Source: Cololabis saira
Taxonomy: Eukaryota > Chordata > Actinopteri > Beloniformes > Belonidae
Direction of reading: 5' to 3'
NCBI RefSeq assembly: GCF_033807715.1
Contig: NC_084599.1
Span: 27,874,125 to 27,938,124, forward strand
DNA length: 64,000 bases
Shown: positions 53,807 through 64,000 of the stretch, piece after piece
Numbering within the stretch: position 1 is the first letter of the stretch
Layout: every line of letters starts with the position of its first letter
Translations under genes and position numbers: made by a program
The notes under the pieces: model-generated
Database searches by the model: none
What the model was told of the DNA's origin: nothing
The model's input: the letters and a program-made list of their open reading frames with translations, nothing else

Positions 53807-54034
53807 CCGGTCACCACACACTACCTCCCACCATACTGTTCTGTTATCTGTACTGTTGCTCCTTGATTGTCTAATTGTATGTATTGTGTATGTGTGTATG
53901 TATTATAATTTCTACTGTATTATTATTGTATTTCCTTTATTGTATTGTTTTGTTTTTATTCTGTAAGGTGACCTTGGGTGACATGAAAGGCGCCGTTAAA
54001 TAAAATGAATTATTATTATTATTATTATGAAGCG
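53807..54034 (+). other. L2 3' UTR
   Basis: AT-rich 3' UTR ending GTGACCTTGGGTGACATGAA, then AAGGCGCCGTTAAATAAAAT and an ATT microsatellite, the form of 3' end expected for L2 recognition by its own RT. Confidence 0.75.
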
Positions 54035-56570
54035 CTCAATAAAAACAGCCAATACAGCTCATCAAGGCCAGCTAGTCAACCAGTTTCCATTTGCAATAGG
54101 CATTAATGAACAGCTGGGCTTCTATTTCAGGATATCCACACATTAGATATTTGTTTAAATGTATGATTTGGATATGGATGAAGACAAGAAATCTTTTATT
54201 GTTAAGACGGCAGACGGCAGTCCTCAAATAAAGGAAAAAAACCTCAACTTCATCACTGGATTCTGGAATGTGGTGAGGTACAGCGGGAACATTGACGAAG
54301 GCAAGGGTGTGCCAACATCACAAGTAATTATCTTTCTGGAAAGATGATACCCCTGCAAGTAAAACAATATAATTATATGAAGGTTTGGTGTGCCTTTGTG
54401 AACTCAAGTCTGGAGCATGAAAAATAGAAGGTTAATGAGTATTTGCATGTCTCCTGTCTGATTCCAGTGGCTGACCTGAGCTCAGAATGCTGACACCCAC
54501 AACGCAATCAGTAGAAAATCCCACTGTAATCACAGTTGGCTCATTCATTATAATGCATACATAATTATCTTGACAAGCAACATACAATTTCCACCTCCAC
54601 ATGAAAAATGACTATCTAGTTCAATCCTTCATTTAGACTAGCCTAGAGCTACTCCAAGCTGCCTTATGCCACAAGGACTGAAACAGTGGTTTGAAATATT
54701 GTCTTGACACACACACACATCATTTTATTTTTCTTCTTTACATCTCTCAATAGTAATTCACCAGCACCAACTAGTATTGCTTGATGAAACACATAATAAA
54801 GGTGCTGTGAGATTGAGCATTGAGGAAACTCTTGCTTGTTCCATAATTGTATGTTTGTGTTGTAATGTGAATTGTTTACTGAAAATCCATTAAAAATCTG
54901 AACTGTCAATGTTCACTGTTCACTGTAAAAGCACAATTCAAAAAGTGATGGGTGTTTTTTTTTCATAGCACAAGTGTGAGATCAATATTTGCTACCACCT
55001 AGTCATTATTCTATCATAATGGAATAACAGTTGGTACGTTTTTTGTGAATGGGAAAAAAAGGTAATAGTCCACCAGTCTAACACTCACATCTACCCACAA
55101 ATACATGAATTAGCGTATATGTTAAAATGTGAAAATGGAAGATAATACACATTTCATATTTCTACAATACAGGCTGCTGTGTATTACTTTATATTTGGAA
55201 ATCTTTCATTTGTATTGTCGTCATCACACAAACAGGAAAATGTTCTTTCTTTGAGAGTCTCAGCATACCTGAAACTGCTTCTGTCTTTACAAAGCCGTTT
55301 GCTTTGGATTATTGTCTGGGTGAATGAAACTCTTCTAAATCTATCTTGACCTCTGTCCAGATTAGTTTCCACCATCATTAAGGTGCCTTTCAGCAAATTC
55401 CTTGAAAATGTCAGTCATAGTGCAGCATGGCTCCTGTGTGGCAACTGTACTATAAATGAATGACTGGTGGAGGGCTTTACTGTACCCATTTTAGATTCTA
55501 TTTTACCAAATGAACAGTTATTAATTAAGAAAACAAGTTTTATGATACATTCTTGGCCGAGAATACCCATCCCCCAATTAAGATTATACATTGGATATTG
55601 GATATAGGGTGTATTAACATGGAAATATCAGAACCTCAGTTGTTGAACCTGTTATATCAAATTAAAGATGTAAGCTTTTTTTTAAGTCAAAGCATACTGG
55701 CATACCTGGCTGTTCTGAATGAGGCTCAGTCGAAAAATAAAATGAGAGCATGGATCTTGTAATATTTGACACATCTGACTTATGATAACCTGTTTCTTTT
55801 TATTCCTATAGGAGCAGAAAAATAGTTGACTATAGCATATATTAGTTGAATATACAGCAGATAGACTCTAAAAAGAGGATGCTTTGGTCATTATGTAGTA
55901 AAGGAGGGATATTTGTTCTCTTCTTTTTCCAAAAGCTGACCATTTTTTAAGGTTTTAATTCCATATCTGTGATACGTGCTTAAAAAACAAATGAACAAAA
56001 GTTCTATATAACACCAATACAGTACAAAAGCTCCCTTTTTAACCTTTTTTTCAGTTCAGCAAGTTTTCTCAAGGTCTTTGACATTAGTGTAAACATGTTT
56101 TACTCAAAATACCACGAATAAACAAGACAAAAGCTTTATTTACAACGGTGTCCTTATTAGTAGGAGTCAGCCACAACTTCACCCTCTCCTTTGCAGGATG
56201 TACCGCTTTTAAAATTGGTGTTACAACAAATTTATACCCAACAATTCTGATGTATATGTAGAATATAGATATATTGAACCTAAAGGAATAAGTGTTTTGA
56301 TTTGGTAAACGCTTCAAAGAATAAAATACATGCTCTAAAAGATTTGTCCCCATCTTGATTTCCTTTAAAAGCCTGCACCAGAGTGTTATATCATTATATC
56401 ATTGTGTAAATTACAGGGTAACTAGGGGAGAAAATAGGTCACTTTTATAATGCAGCCCACACCTCTGAAAGCAGTGTGTTACAGGATAACACTGGAAAGT
56501 GTTTATAAGAATGAATAAAAATGAAGTGCCTTTCTTTACTTTCCATTATGCATAGACGGGTACTTATGCT
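54035..56570. other. No recognisable gene
   Basis: AT-rich. An ORF at 54159-54347 (contains KTADGSPQIKEKNLNFITGF) is the only one with protein-like composition, but it starts after an in-frame stop and I do not recognise it. Nothing else. Confidence 0.4.
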
Positions 56571-56574
56571 TGAC

Positions 56575-56640
56575 CTGGCAGTATAAATAAGATAACATAA
56601 GATAAAATGTACTTCATTGATCCCAGGATTTTGACCACTT
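56575..56640 (-). mobile_element. LINE 3'-end fragment
   Basis: ATAAGATAACATAAGATAAA followed by TGTACTTCATTGATCCCAGG is the minus-strand appearance of a Rex-type LINE 3' terminus with its short-repeat tail. Confidence 0.5.
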
Positions 56641-57068
56641 TTGTTATTTCTATGCATCGTGATAGTTTCTCATGAAAGTAGTATTCTGTCATTGTTGTGT
56701 TCTTGTTAATGGTAAGTTTGTTCACATCAGCTTGCTCCTTGTGACCTGATCTAGCTAATTAGCTTAATCTCAGACCTACTGAGAGGATTTTATGAAAAAA
56801 AGGGAAAGAAAAATACCTTCCCACCAACTGACCTTCTTGATCTTCTTTGATATTCCTTGATCCTTAATTTCTCAGTCAAGCGCTGTACGCAGCCACATTC
56901 TATAAAGGCATTATTTACCTTATTCTGTGCAAAATACAATCTCTGATGTAGAACGTTTTTATAGACAAAAGTAATACGGAGAAAAGTGAAAAGTGAAATT
57001 ACATTTCTTGACTAAATATGCTCTGGACCTTTGATTAGTATCAAATAAAAAGGTCAAAACACATCCAC

Positions 57069-57070
<2 letters not shown>
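56641..57070. other. No recognisable gene
   Basis: AT-rich spacer before the GTAT microsatellite. Confidence 0.4.
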
Positions 57071-57099
<29 letters not shown>

Positions 57100-57208
57100 T
57101 GTATGTATGTATGTATGTATGTATGTATGTATGTATGTATGTATGTATGTATGTATGTATGTATGTATGTATGTACGGATGTATGTATGTACGGATGTAT
57201 GTATGTAC
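57071..57208. repeat. GTAT tetranucleotide microsatellite
   Basis: About 34 ATGT units, with ACGG interruptions near 57174 and 57190. Confidence 0.97.
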
Positions 57209-57309
57209 ATTATTTATACACATTGTATAATGTATATATTTAATGTATTTTCTTCTGCGCCATTAGTTATTAATTCAAGACTAATTTCTGTTCAAAAGAT
57301 TAAACTGTC

Positions 57310-57735
57310 AGGTCTGGAGGGGGGCACAGTGGCGCACCTGGTAGCCGTCTCACAGCTACAGCACACACACCCTGGGTGGGGTTTTCGAAAGGGCCTTTCT
57401 GTGTGGAGTTTGCATCTTCTCCCTATGTTCCCTTGTGTAGCCAATGTGAGCTACACTCACAAAAACATGCAACAGTCCTGGGCTATACACTGCGCCAGAT
57501 GGGGTGGGGAGGATCTGGCCGGAATAACGTGATCCTTCCACGCGCTACCTCCGGCCGGAGAAGCCCCACCCTGTCTGATGAAAAGAAGTGGCCTGCTCAC
57601 TCCTCAGGTTAAGAAGGAGACATGACTTCAGTGTAGGGCCTCCCAGGGTTAGTAGGGGGAGCAATGCCCAGGACTGACTTAGGTAGGAGCACTGGGTGAT
57701 AAAAAAATGGAGGAAAAAGGGATTAAAAAACATTT
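57310..57735 (+). repeat. SINE-like teleost repeat, longest copy
   Basis: Begins GGGGGGCACAGTGGCGCACC with an A-box-like TGGCGCACCTGG and a B-box-like GGTTTTCGAAA about 50 bp later. GGCCTTTCTGTGTGGAGTTTG, GGCCGGAATAACGTGATCC and GAGCACTGGGTGATAAAA follow, with an A-rich end. A Pol III-driven tRNA-derived SINE is plausible. Unbroken reference for the split copy at 36867-38330. Confidence 0.65.
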
Positions 57736-58053
57736 ATGAAAAAAAAACTGTCAGGTCTGGTCCAAATTCCAAGCAGGACCAAAATATGTATCAGATCAAA
57801 TCAGCATTGTATTATTACAATTGCTGAATGTCTGAATTTATTTCATAAACTGTTTGTCCAACATCAGTCATTTTCATTGTAATGATAATCGGCATTCAAA
57901 ACTTCTGAAAGTAAAGTGGACATTAAAATACCGTTTTAGCCCAATTTAATCTGGAAAATCATCATTCAAGTAATGCCCCTTTCCAATCAGGAGAAATTCC
58001 AAACATAAAGCATTCAAGAACCGGAAAACTGGGACCCTCAGCATAGGTTTTAC
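57736..58053. other. No recognisable gene
   Basis: AT-rich spacer. Confidence 0.4.
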
Positions 58054-58534
58054 TTAAAGGAGCTGTATGTAAGAGCAATAATAAAACGAATCATAAAATG
58101 ACCCCGATATGTCAACAGACATTTAAAAATCATGTTCATTTCAAATACTTATGTCACTGACAACAGCACTCAAGCCAGGATATTCCAGTTTAAAAAGAGG
58201 AGTTGCAGCCCTCAACTGATGTTTATGTTGTCATTTTTTGTTTTGGCCTGAAGCTCCACCCTCCACCTATCTCCCAATCACCAAGTCAGTATTGTTTCTG
58301 AAGCTCCACCCTCCACCTATCTCCCAATCACCAAGTCAGTATTGTTTCGGCATCCGGGTTGCCAGCTCGGCTCTAATTATCGCAGCCATGGCAGCCTACG
58401 TTCCTGCTGCATTCTGCAGCCTACCTGGCAACCTCTGGTCGGGGGGAGGAGGGGGAGGGTACACGCCGCTCAACAATATTTTGAAAGTGACTGCAGTACC
58501 AGTTTTGGACATTTCTTACAGACGGCTCCTTTAA
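58054..58534 (+). mobile_element. TTAA MITE family D, copy 1 (with 50-bp internal duplication)
   Basis: Left end TTAAAGGAGCTGTATGTAAG; right end, read on the minus strand, TTAAAGGAGCCGTCTGTAAG. TTAA at 58054-58057 and 58531-58534. A 50-bp unit (CTGAAGCTCCACCCTCCACC...) is tandemly duplicated at 58248-58297 and 58298-58347. Confidence 0.88.
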
Positions 58535-59034
58535 GTTAGTCTTGCCTTTCATCAAATCTTACTGGTCACACCTTTGTTTGTAGATCAGTGCAACCTGGAA
58601 TTTCACCTGGTGAACTGGACAATACTGTTGAATTTGTTTTTGATTTGCCTGCAAACACAAATTTATCCTGCTAAGTAAATCAATCCCAAAAATTCAAGTT
58701 CAATTTGAGTGTTCCTCCAATTCGCAACACTGCAGTTTGCTGTTTACAGTTTTTATTTAGGATAAGGATTTTAGGATTGTATTTTATGCTAGGATAAGTT
58801 CATATAAAAGTAAACCCATAAATGGAATCCCACTAATTTGGTGAGCAATACTGTTATCTGTCGCTCATTATGGAGACGCATTCATACCGGTGTAAATGTA
58901 AATAACTTCATGTAGCGTCATCAGCTGGTCAATGTTTGAAATCACTGTTCAAATAAGAAACTTTGAAAACGACATACTTCAATAACCATAAACTTTCACA
59001 ATCCACATTTCATTGCATAACAATGATGTTTAGC
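58535..59034. other. No recognisable gene
   Basis: AT-rich spacer between two inverted family D copies. Confidence 0.4.
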
Positions 59035-59465
59035 TTAAAGGAGCCGTCTGTAAGAAATGGCCAAAACTGGTACTGCAGTCACTTTCAAAATATTGTTGAG
59101 CGGCGTGTACCCTCCCCCTCCTCCCCCCGACCAGAGGTTGCCAGGTAGGCTGCAGAATGCAGCAGGAACGTAGGATGCCATGGCTGCGATAATTAGAGCC
59201 GAGCTGGCAACCCGGATGCCGAAACAATACTGACTTGGTGATTGGGAGATAGGTGGAGGGTGGAGCTTCAGGCCAAAACAAAAAATGACAACATAAACAT
59301 CAGTTGAGGGCTGCAACTCCTCTTTTTAAACTGGAATATCCTGGCTTGAGTCCTGTTGTCAGTGACATAAGTATTTGAAATGAACATGATTTTTAAATGT
59401 CTGTTGACATATCGGGGTCATTTTATGATTAGTTTTATTATTGCTCTTACATACAGCTCCTTTAA
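59035..59465 (-). mobile_element. TTAA MITE family D, copy 2 (inverted)
   Basis: Nearly identical to copy 1 in reverse orientation, with TTAA at both ends, but only one copy of the 50-bp unit. Confidence 0.88.
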
Positions 59466-59732
59466 CTGCCAAAAACACAGCTTTTTTCTGTCTCTGTTAG
59501 CTTTGTGTGGAGGTTATAGAAATATTGCTCTACCTTGTCAGCTGACATATTATTTTCTTCTGTAGTTTTCTTGTTTCTTGTTCTTTTTCACATTGAATTG
59601 ATCTTCAGTTGGGAAAAAAATCCATATGGACCACTGCGTCAGCTGGTTGGCTCAGTTCATTAGGTTTGCAACAGTGTGGTACCGCCAATAAGCTTTAGGG
59701 GGCTCTAAAACCTAAAAAAACGCAGTGTTGCT
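59466..59732. other. No recognisable gene
   Basis: Short AT-rich spacer. Confidence 0.4.
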
Positions 59733-61144
59733 TTAAAGGAGACCTATTATGGCATTTAATGTATATTTTAAACAGGCCTTGAATGTCTTAAAAACAATCA
59801 AAAGCTTGTTTTTTCTACATAAATCAGAAATTCAACCTCTGGGCCATGTCTCTATTTTTACCGCTTCTAACCTCCTTCTCTATGCTGGATTCTGAGGGGA
59901 GGGGAGGCTATGATAATGAGGCTCTGTGCTGATTGGCTGCCTGAATGACGTGTAGCAGGGGAGGCACAAAGCCTCTCCGGGCAGAAGAACAGCGGCTGCG
60001 TACACAAAGCGTGTCCCATGCCATGCGATTGAACTTCAGTGACAAAATCAATTCCATTACTTTATTTTCTATTGGACTGTCCTAACTGGCCGCGAGTTTA
60101 ACGGTTTCAGTGTGGACAGAGAGCATCCGATGTCACGCAGCTCGACGCGATAGTCGGACGCTCGCATGCAGTTATGACACGGTGTAAACGGATTTTAAAG
60201 CCTGAATTACGGTTCTGCGTTAAATCGATGCGTACCCTATGCCGTAGGCTCTGCGTTGATGTAACACGGAACCATAAATCAGCCTTTAGTCACCTCGTCT
60301 TCACACAGGAAGATTTTATTGAATTCTAAACAGGTACACCACAGTTATTTACTCCGATTTCTCATCATTTCATTTCTTTTGTTTCAAGTCAAATGAATCA
60401 TGTTAACTGTAAAGAAATCACAACACTGAATTTTCACAAATGGCAACTTTATTGTTAAAAAAAATAAAATAACATAAGTTGTATATAAATAACATTTATG
60501 CACTATTGCTGGCTCAAGGAAGGACCGTGCATCTTCTGAAGGTGTCGTTGAACAGCTTCAGGTGCATTGCTTGGAAGATCTGAAACCATAAACAGAAAAA
60601 AATGTATTACGGTACTAATAGAGCTCTGTAACACAGAGTAACACCGGAGCTAAGCTAAATACTTAGCCCATGCAAAGATCATACTTAATCATCATACTCC
60701 ACGTAAACAAATATAAGTAACATAAAAAAATAAAGTCACTTACCGCTGACTCGTGTGCAGTTGCCGGGTCCGTGCTGTTGGAACTGATCCTTTTATGAGG
60801 GTAAGTGTCGATGCAAAACCTAATTTCTACTGTCTCTCGTTGTTCAAACAGCCACCGCTTCCAAACAATGGCGGACGCTCCGGCCGGCGGAGTTAGTTGT
60901 GGGCGTGGTTTCAGCAGCAGAGGCCGACCTATGGAAATCTGGTCCCGTCGTGACTCACGACGGGAGCAGATTCTTAACGGCTTGTAGAAGTCACATGACA
61001 CTGGAAGATTCAGCCGGGCGGGGTGTACAGACACTGCACAATTTGGTGGCTTTCCATCTTCTCTGTGTTGGCAGGCTGAGGGGTGACCACTTTATATATG
61101 TTAAAGCAAGAAAAGACGTGTTTTTCATAATAGGTCCCCTTTAA
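59733..61144 (-). mobile_element. TTAA MITE family C, inverted copy with nested family A MITE
   Basis: Left TTAAAGGAGACCTATTATGG; right end, read on the minus strand, TTAAAGGGGACCTATTATG. TTAA at 59733-59736 and 61141-61144. Shares GAGGCTCTGTGCTGATTGGCTG and further blocks with 25377-26492 (opposite strand). It is about 300 bp longer, partly because of the family A MITE at 60200-60283. Confidence 0.82.
60200..60283. mobile_element. Palindromic MITE family A, copy 6 (shortest)
   Basis: GCCTGAATTACGGTTCTGCG ... ACACGGAACCATAAATCAGCC, preceded by TAAA and followed by TTTA. Confidence 0.82.
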
Positions 61145-61658
61145 ACAGGAAGTCAATAATGTTTGGTCCATGTTCCTTTTTAATAATTTTTTTTTATTTT
61201 ACTAGGAAAAAATATTTAATGAGTTATTTAACGACCTCTTAAAATCAAAGAAAAATGGGCAGATACCAACGTATTGCTCACGGGATCGTGAGTTGACGCA
61301 CTCGGTGGGGCCCGCGTGGTGTGCAGACTGTTTAAGTCGGCTGAGAGCAGGGTGGGAAGACGTGGTTCTCCAGTCAAGCCGGCATCTCTCTGCCTCCGGT
61401 AACAACGTGAGGTGGTTAGCTGTGGTGCGTCCTCAGAGTGATAGTCCGAGTTAAGCGCCGGCCGGGTCCGGGTCGGCTAACAGCAGATGTCTCTCCTTTT
61501 TGTTATAAAGAGACAAAAAAAAGAGAAAAGCAAACTAGGCTATCATATTAGCCAGGTGAGCAGCTGAGCCAGTGTACAATCAGTGAGGCTCCAGGTTGCT
61601 GTAGGTCCCTGCCCCCTGACGAAGGAGCAGAGTGATTGTTACTGAGGGTTGCGCAATC
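61145..61658 (+). mobile_element. Presumed 5' leader of the DIRS-like element
   Basis: Mixed sequence leading to the gag ATG. The element boundary is not resolved. DIRS elements begin with an inverted terminal repeat whose partner would lie outside the window, so it cannot be tested here. Confidence 0.35.
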
Positions 61659-63060
61659 ATGGCGGCCCAGCAGGGACACTCTTGCATGGGTTGTGGGGTT
61701 TCCATGCCTCTGGAGGATGGCCACGACAAGTGTGTTAAGTGTCTGGGACCTAAGCACGCATTATTGGCCAGAGAAAGCCCACAGTCGTGCATGAATTGTT
61801 TTATTTTGTCTGCACGTACCAGAGAGGCCCGCTGTAGATATTTCTCTGGGAAGCGGGCAGGTTCCCCTCTTTCTGAGGCGCCCAAAAGGAAAGTTGGGAG
61901 GTCGGGGGCTGAAACCACAAAAGGGAGGGGGGAGTGTTCGAGGCCCTGGCAGGGCAATCTGCCTCCCCCTATGCCTACAACAGTAGGCTGGCCTTGTGTT
62001 GACCTCCTTTCTCTCCCCCCTCTTGGGTTGGAGGAGGAGGAAGGTGAGGTCGATGTGGAGACCGTCTTCTCTGACGACGATTTCTTGTGGGCAAAGGGAG
62101 GTCGGCACAGGAGATGGAAGCTCTTTGGTCCCACATTTCGATGAGGTTATTGGCAGGGCAGCCAGGGCTCTGGGTGTGCCCCCCCCTGACGATCCTATGG
62201 CGCCCACCTCTCGGTTTGAGGAGGACATGGAGGTTCGCCCCGTACCGGTGCGGGTGCCCCTCCTACCTGACTTCGAAGAACTGGTGTGCAGACAGTTTAC
62301 TTCACCGGCAGCCGCGCACAAGTGGTCTGGGTCGTGTCGCAGGTTTTCGAACATGAATGGCAGGGATCGTGTTGACTGCGGGCCGCTCCCTCAGGTGGAT
62401 CCAGCTCTCTCTCCTCTCATTTCTCCCTCCGACTCCATTCTTGGCAAAGCCACCTGTTCCAGCAAGAATTGTAGAGTCATGGATGGCCTGCTTGCTAAGC
62501 TGCACGGAGCTATGGCTACTCAGACCCGTCTGGCGAATACAGGGGCCATTATGTCCCTCTACCTTCGTGACCTGTCCAAGGAGGTGCAGGAGGGTCCTGG
62601 GGGTTCCAACATTGCGGGTGAGCTTCGGACAGCTTCCTCAGTCCTCTCTTCAATTATGAAGGAGCAGGCGGTGGCTACAGGCAGAGCCTTAGCATCCTTT
62701 TGGGTTGCTAGACGCCACTTATGGCTGTCCCAGTCTCAGCTCCAGCAAAGTGATCGGGACTGTTTGGTTAAGTTACCGGTGGAACCTTCAGCCAATGTTT
62801 GGTTCAAATGCAGCTCAGTTGTTGCAGCAGGCACGGGACAATCGCTGCTGCGCATGAGAGGTGTCGGGCCTCTGCAGGTGCTCCAGGGAAGGGTTCAGGC
62901 GGGCAAGAACAGCCATCCGTCCTCCAACACTAGAGGCCCCAACATGGGGATCAGGGGTCCTCAGGCCCCAGCTGGAGGCTTTTCGTCGGCGTAACTCTCG
63001 CCATCGGGGGAACAGAGGGGGACCAGCTCAGGGGTCCTCCAAGCGCCCACCCCCCTCCTG
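61659..63060 (+). pseudogene. DIRS-like gag, frameshifted
   Basis: The Met at 61659 starts MAAQQGHSCMGCGVSMPLED, then GHDKCVKCLGPKHALL, a Cys/His-rich N-terminus like DIRS gag proteins (C-x2-C ... C-x2-C-LGP-x-H). The frame runs to 62144. From about 62090 the homologous continuation is in another frame: HFDEVIGRAARALGVPPPDD, then ATQTRLANTGAIMSLYLRDL and a stop at 62994. A third frame near 62860-63060 carries an Arg-rich C-terminus (FRRRNSRHRGNRGG). At least two frameshifts break it. Gag would package the RNA; position directly before the RT agrees. Confidence 0.7.
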
Positions 63061-63114
63061 ACTATTCCCAGACCTCGGCCTGCCAGCGGCCCCTGTGCGA
63101 GCTGTTGCAGGGAC

Positions 63115-64000
63115 GTGTGGTCGGCTTTGGGGGCGGACCCATGGGTGGTTTCCACCATGACCCATGGCTACCGCTTACAGTTTTCACACAGACCTCCTGT
63201 GGCGCGGTTGGCCACTTTCACTACTATGACCAACCCCCAACATGCAGAGGTTCTGCGGGAGGAGTTGTCCTCCCTTTTAGAAAAACACGCCATAAGGGAG
63301 GTTGAGTGCGGGGATCACCAGGCTGGGTTTTTTCCCGCTACTTCTTGGTCCCCAAGCGGGACGGGGGACTTCGTCCGATTCTGGACCTCAGGGGGCTCAA
63401 CAATTATCTTTGTCCCCTGAGGTGCAGGATGTTGACGATTCCCAGGGTGTGGCAAGCCATTACCATGGGGGACTGGTTTGTCACTATAGACCTCGAGGAT
63501 GTGTACTTCCAGATACCCATCTGGCAGGGGCACTGGCATTTCCTGAGGTTTGGCTTCGAGGGCAGACGGTTCGAGTTTCGGGTCCTGCCTTTCGGCATAT
63601 CCCTGGCTCCCCGGACATTTACCCAATGTATGGATGCGGTCCTCGCACCCATGAGGCTGCAGAGGCTCTGCATCCTCAATTATCTCGACGATTGGCTGGT
63701 CTGTGCGGTCTCGGAGGAGCTATGCTGCCACCACGTGGCCCTGCTTCTGGAGCACATTCAAACCCTGGGTCTGCGCTTGAATTACAAGAAGAGCAAGCTC
63801 CAGCCTTCCCAGGTGACAACCTTCCTGGGCACGGTTCTGGACTCCAGGAGGACGGTTATCATGCTGACTCTGGAGAGGCAGCAGGCCTTCACGGTCTGCC
63901 TCAGCCACTTTCAGCTGCACTCTCGGGTCAGCTGGGGGCTCTGCCTTCGTCTCATGGGCCTGATGCCAGCCATGGTGCAGGTTCTCCCTCTTGCCCTCCT
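63115..64000 (+). pseudogene. DIRS-like reverse transcriptase, N-terminal part (cut by window edge)
   Basis: First part, in the frame open at 63115-63335: THGYRLQFSHRPP then LREELSSLLEKHAIREVE. At a T run (63328-63333) the frame shifts. From 63336 it is open to the window edge: RYFLVPKRDGGLRPILDLRG, VTIDLEDVYFQIPI (first catalytic Asp), FEFRVLPFGISLAPRTFTQC and NYLDDWLV (catalytic Asp pair at 63687-63692), then FLGTVLDS. The order RYFLVPK, ILDLRG, LPFGLSLAPRTFT, YLDD is typical of DIRS1-like tyrosine-recombinase retrotransposons. RNase H, methyltransferase-like and recombinase parts would lie beyond the window. Apart from the T run the RT is undamaged. Confidence 0.82.

Larger units (their letters stand above)
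48454..54034 (+). mobile_element. Nearly complete L2-clade LINE
   Basis: Contains, in order, a hairpin and TGACGTCA at the 5' boundary, two 5'-UTR monomers, ORF1 (SGNH esterase), ORF2 (endonuclease and RT), and a 3' UTR ending GGCGCCGTTAAATAAAATG with an ATT microsatellite (54009-54028). The length of about 5.6 kb and nearly uninterrupted ORF2 indicate a recent insertion. The L2 clade is inferred from ORF2 motifs and the microsatellite 3' end. Confidence 0.85.

Noticed and set aside
54159..54347. 62-codon ORF with KTADGSPQIKEKN, considered as a host exon
   Set aside because: In-frame stop just upstream, no matching splice sites in frame, family not recognised; left as unassigned.
57071..57532. 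ORFs with MYVC / THTYI repeats
   Set aside because: Translation of the GTAT microsatellite.
61572..61658. Upstream starts for the DIRS-like gag
   Set aside because: Non-ATG extension only; the ATG at 61659 precedes the conserved Cys-rich start.

Overview
This window looks like gene-poor, repeat-dominated chromosomal DNA from a ray-finned (teleost) fish. That inference rests on the mix of elements that can be read directly: long L1-, L2- and Rex/CR1-type LINEs, a DIRS-like retroelement, Ty3/Gypsy-type LTR elements, hAT, PIF/Harbinger, Tc1/mariner and pogo-type DNA transposons, several TTAA-flanked MITEs, and very long CA/TG, TA and GTAT microsatellites. I found no intact host protein-coding gene, no rRNA or tRNA gene and no CRISPR array. 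The only host-derived coding trace I can defend is a short, broken HIPK-like protein kinase fragment on the minus strand near 21.0 kb.

Layout. 1-4.14 kb: 3' part of an L1-clade LINE (ORF2 C-terminus, then an unusually long GC-rich 3' tail). 4.15-8.8 kb: MITEs and a decayed hAT transposase split by a LINE and a Harbinger-like MITE. 9.5-10.9 kb: a probable solo LTR, a common fish repeat and a Harbinger transposase scrap. 12-18.7 kb: a mosaic of one GC-flanked interspersed repeat family interrupted by other elements, a second L1 tail, MITEs and a pogo/Tigger deletion derivative. 18.7-23.9 kb: duplications, the kinase pseudogene, a compact minus-strand LTR element with clean 5-bp target duplications, a hAT remnant and a Tc1 transposase remnant. 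25.4-26.5 kb: a TTAA-flanked element. 26.5-31.75 kb: a repeat-poor stretch without recognisable genes.

31.75-45.4 kb holds the most unusual structures. An L1 fragment is split precisely by a 2.3-kb unclassified insertion (32387-34713) that carries a 139-codon ORF with one predicted membrane helix and a helical C-terminus. A 1.1-kb near-palindromic foldback element (36991-38092) has arms with tandem T-tract/CAG repeats. A hAT-in-hAT nest (39651-41804) has both 8-bp target duplications visible. A Gypsy-type LTR and leader is followed by a frameshifted, minisatellite-rich gag-like ORF.

46.4-47.3 kb: a Harbinger-like MITE with a LINE inside it. 48.45-54.03 kb: an almost complete L2-clade LINE with duplicated 5'-UTR monomers, an SGNH-esterase ORF1 and an endonuclease/RT ORF2, broken mostly at homopolymers. 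57-61.1 kb: a SINE-like repeat and two TTAA-flanked MITE families. 61.4-64.0 kb: a DIRS-like element (gag, then RT) running off the right edge. These sequences do not form a pathway or operon. The shared logic is serial insertion of mobile elements into each other, which allows relative dating.
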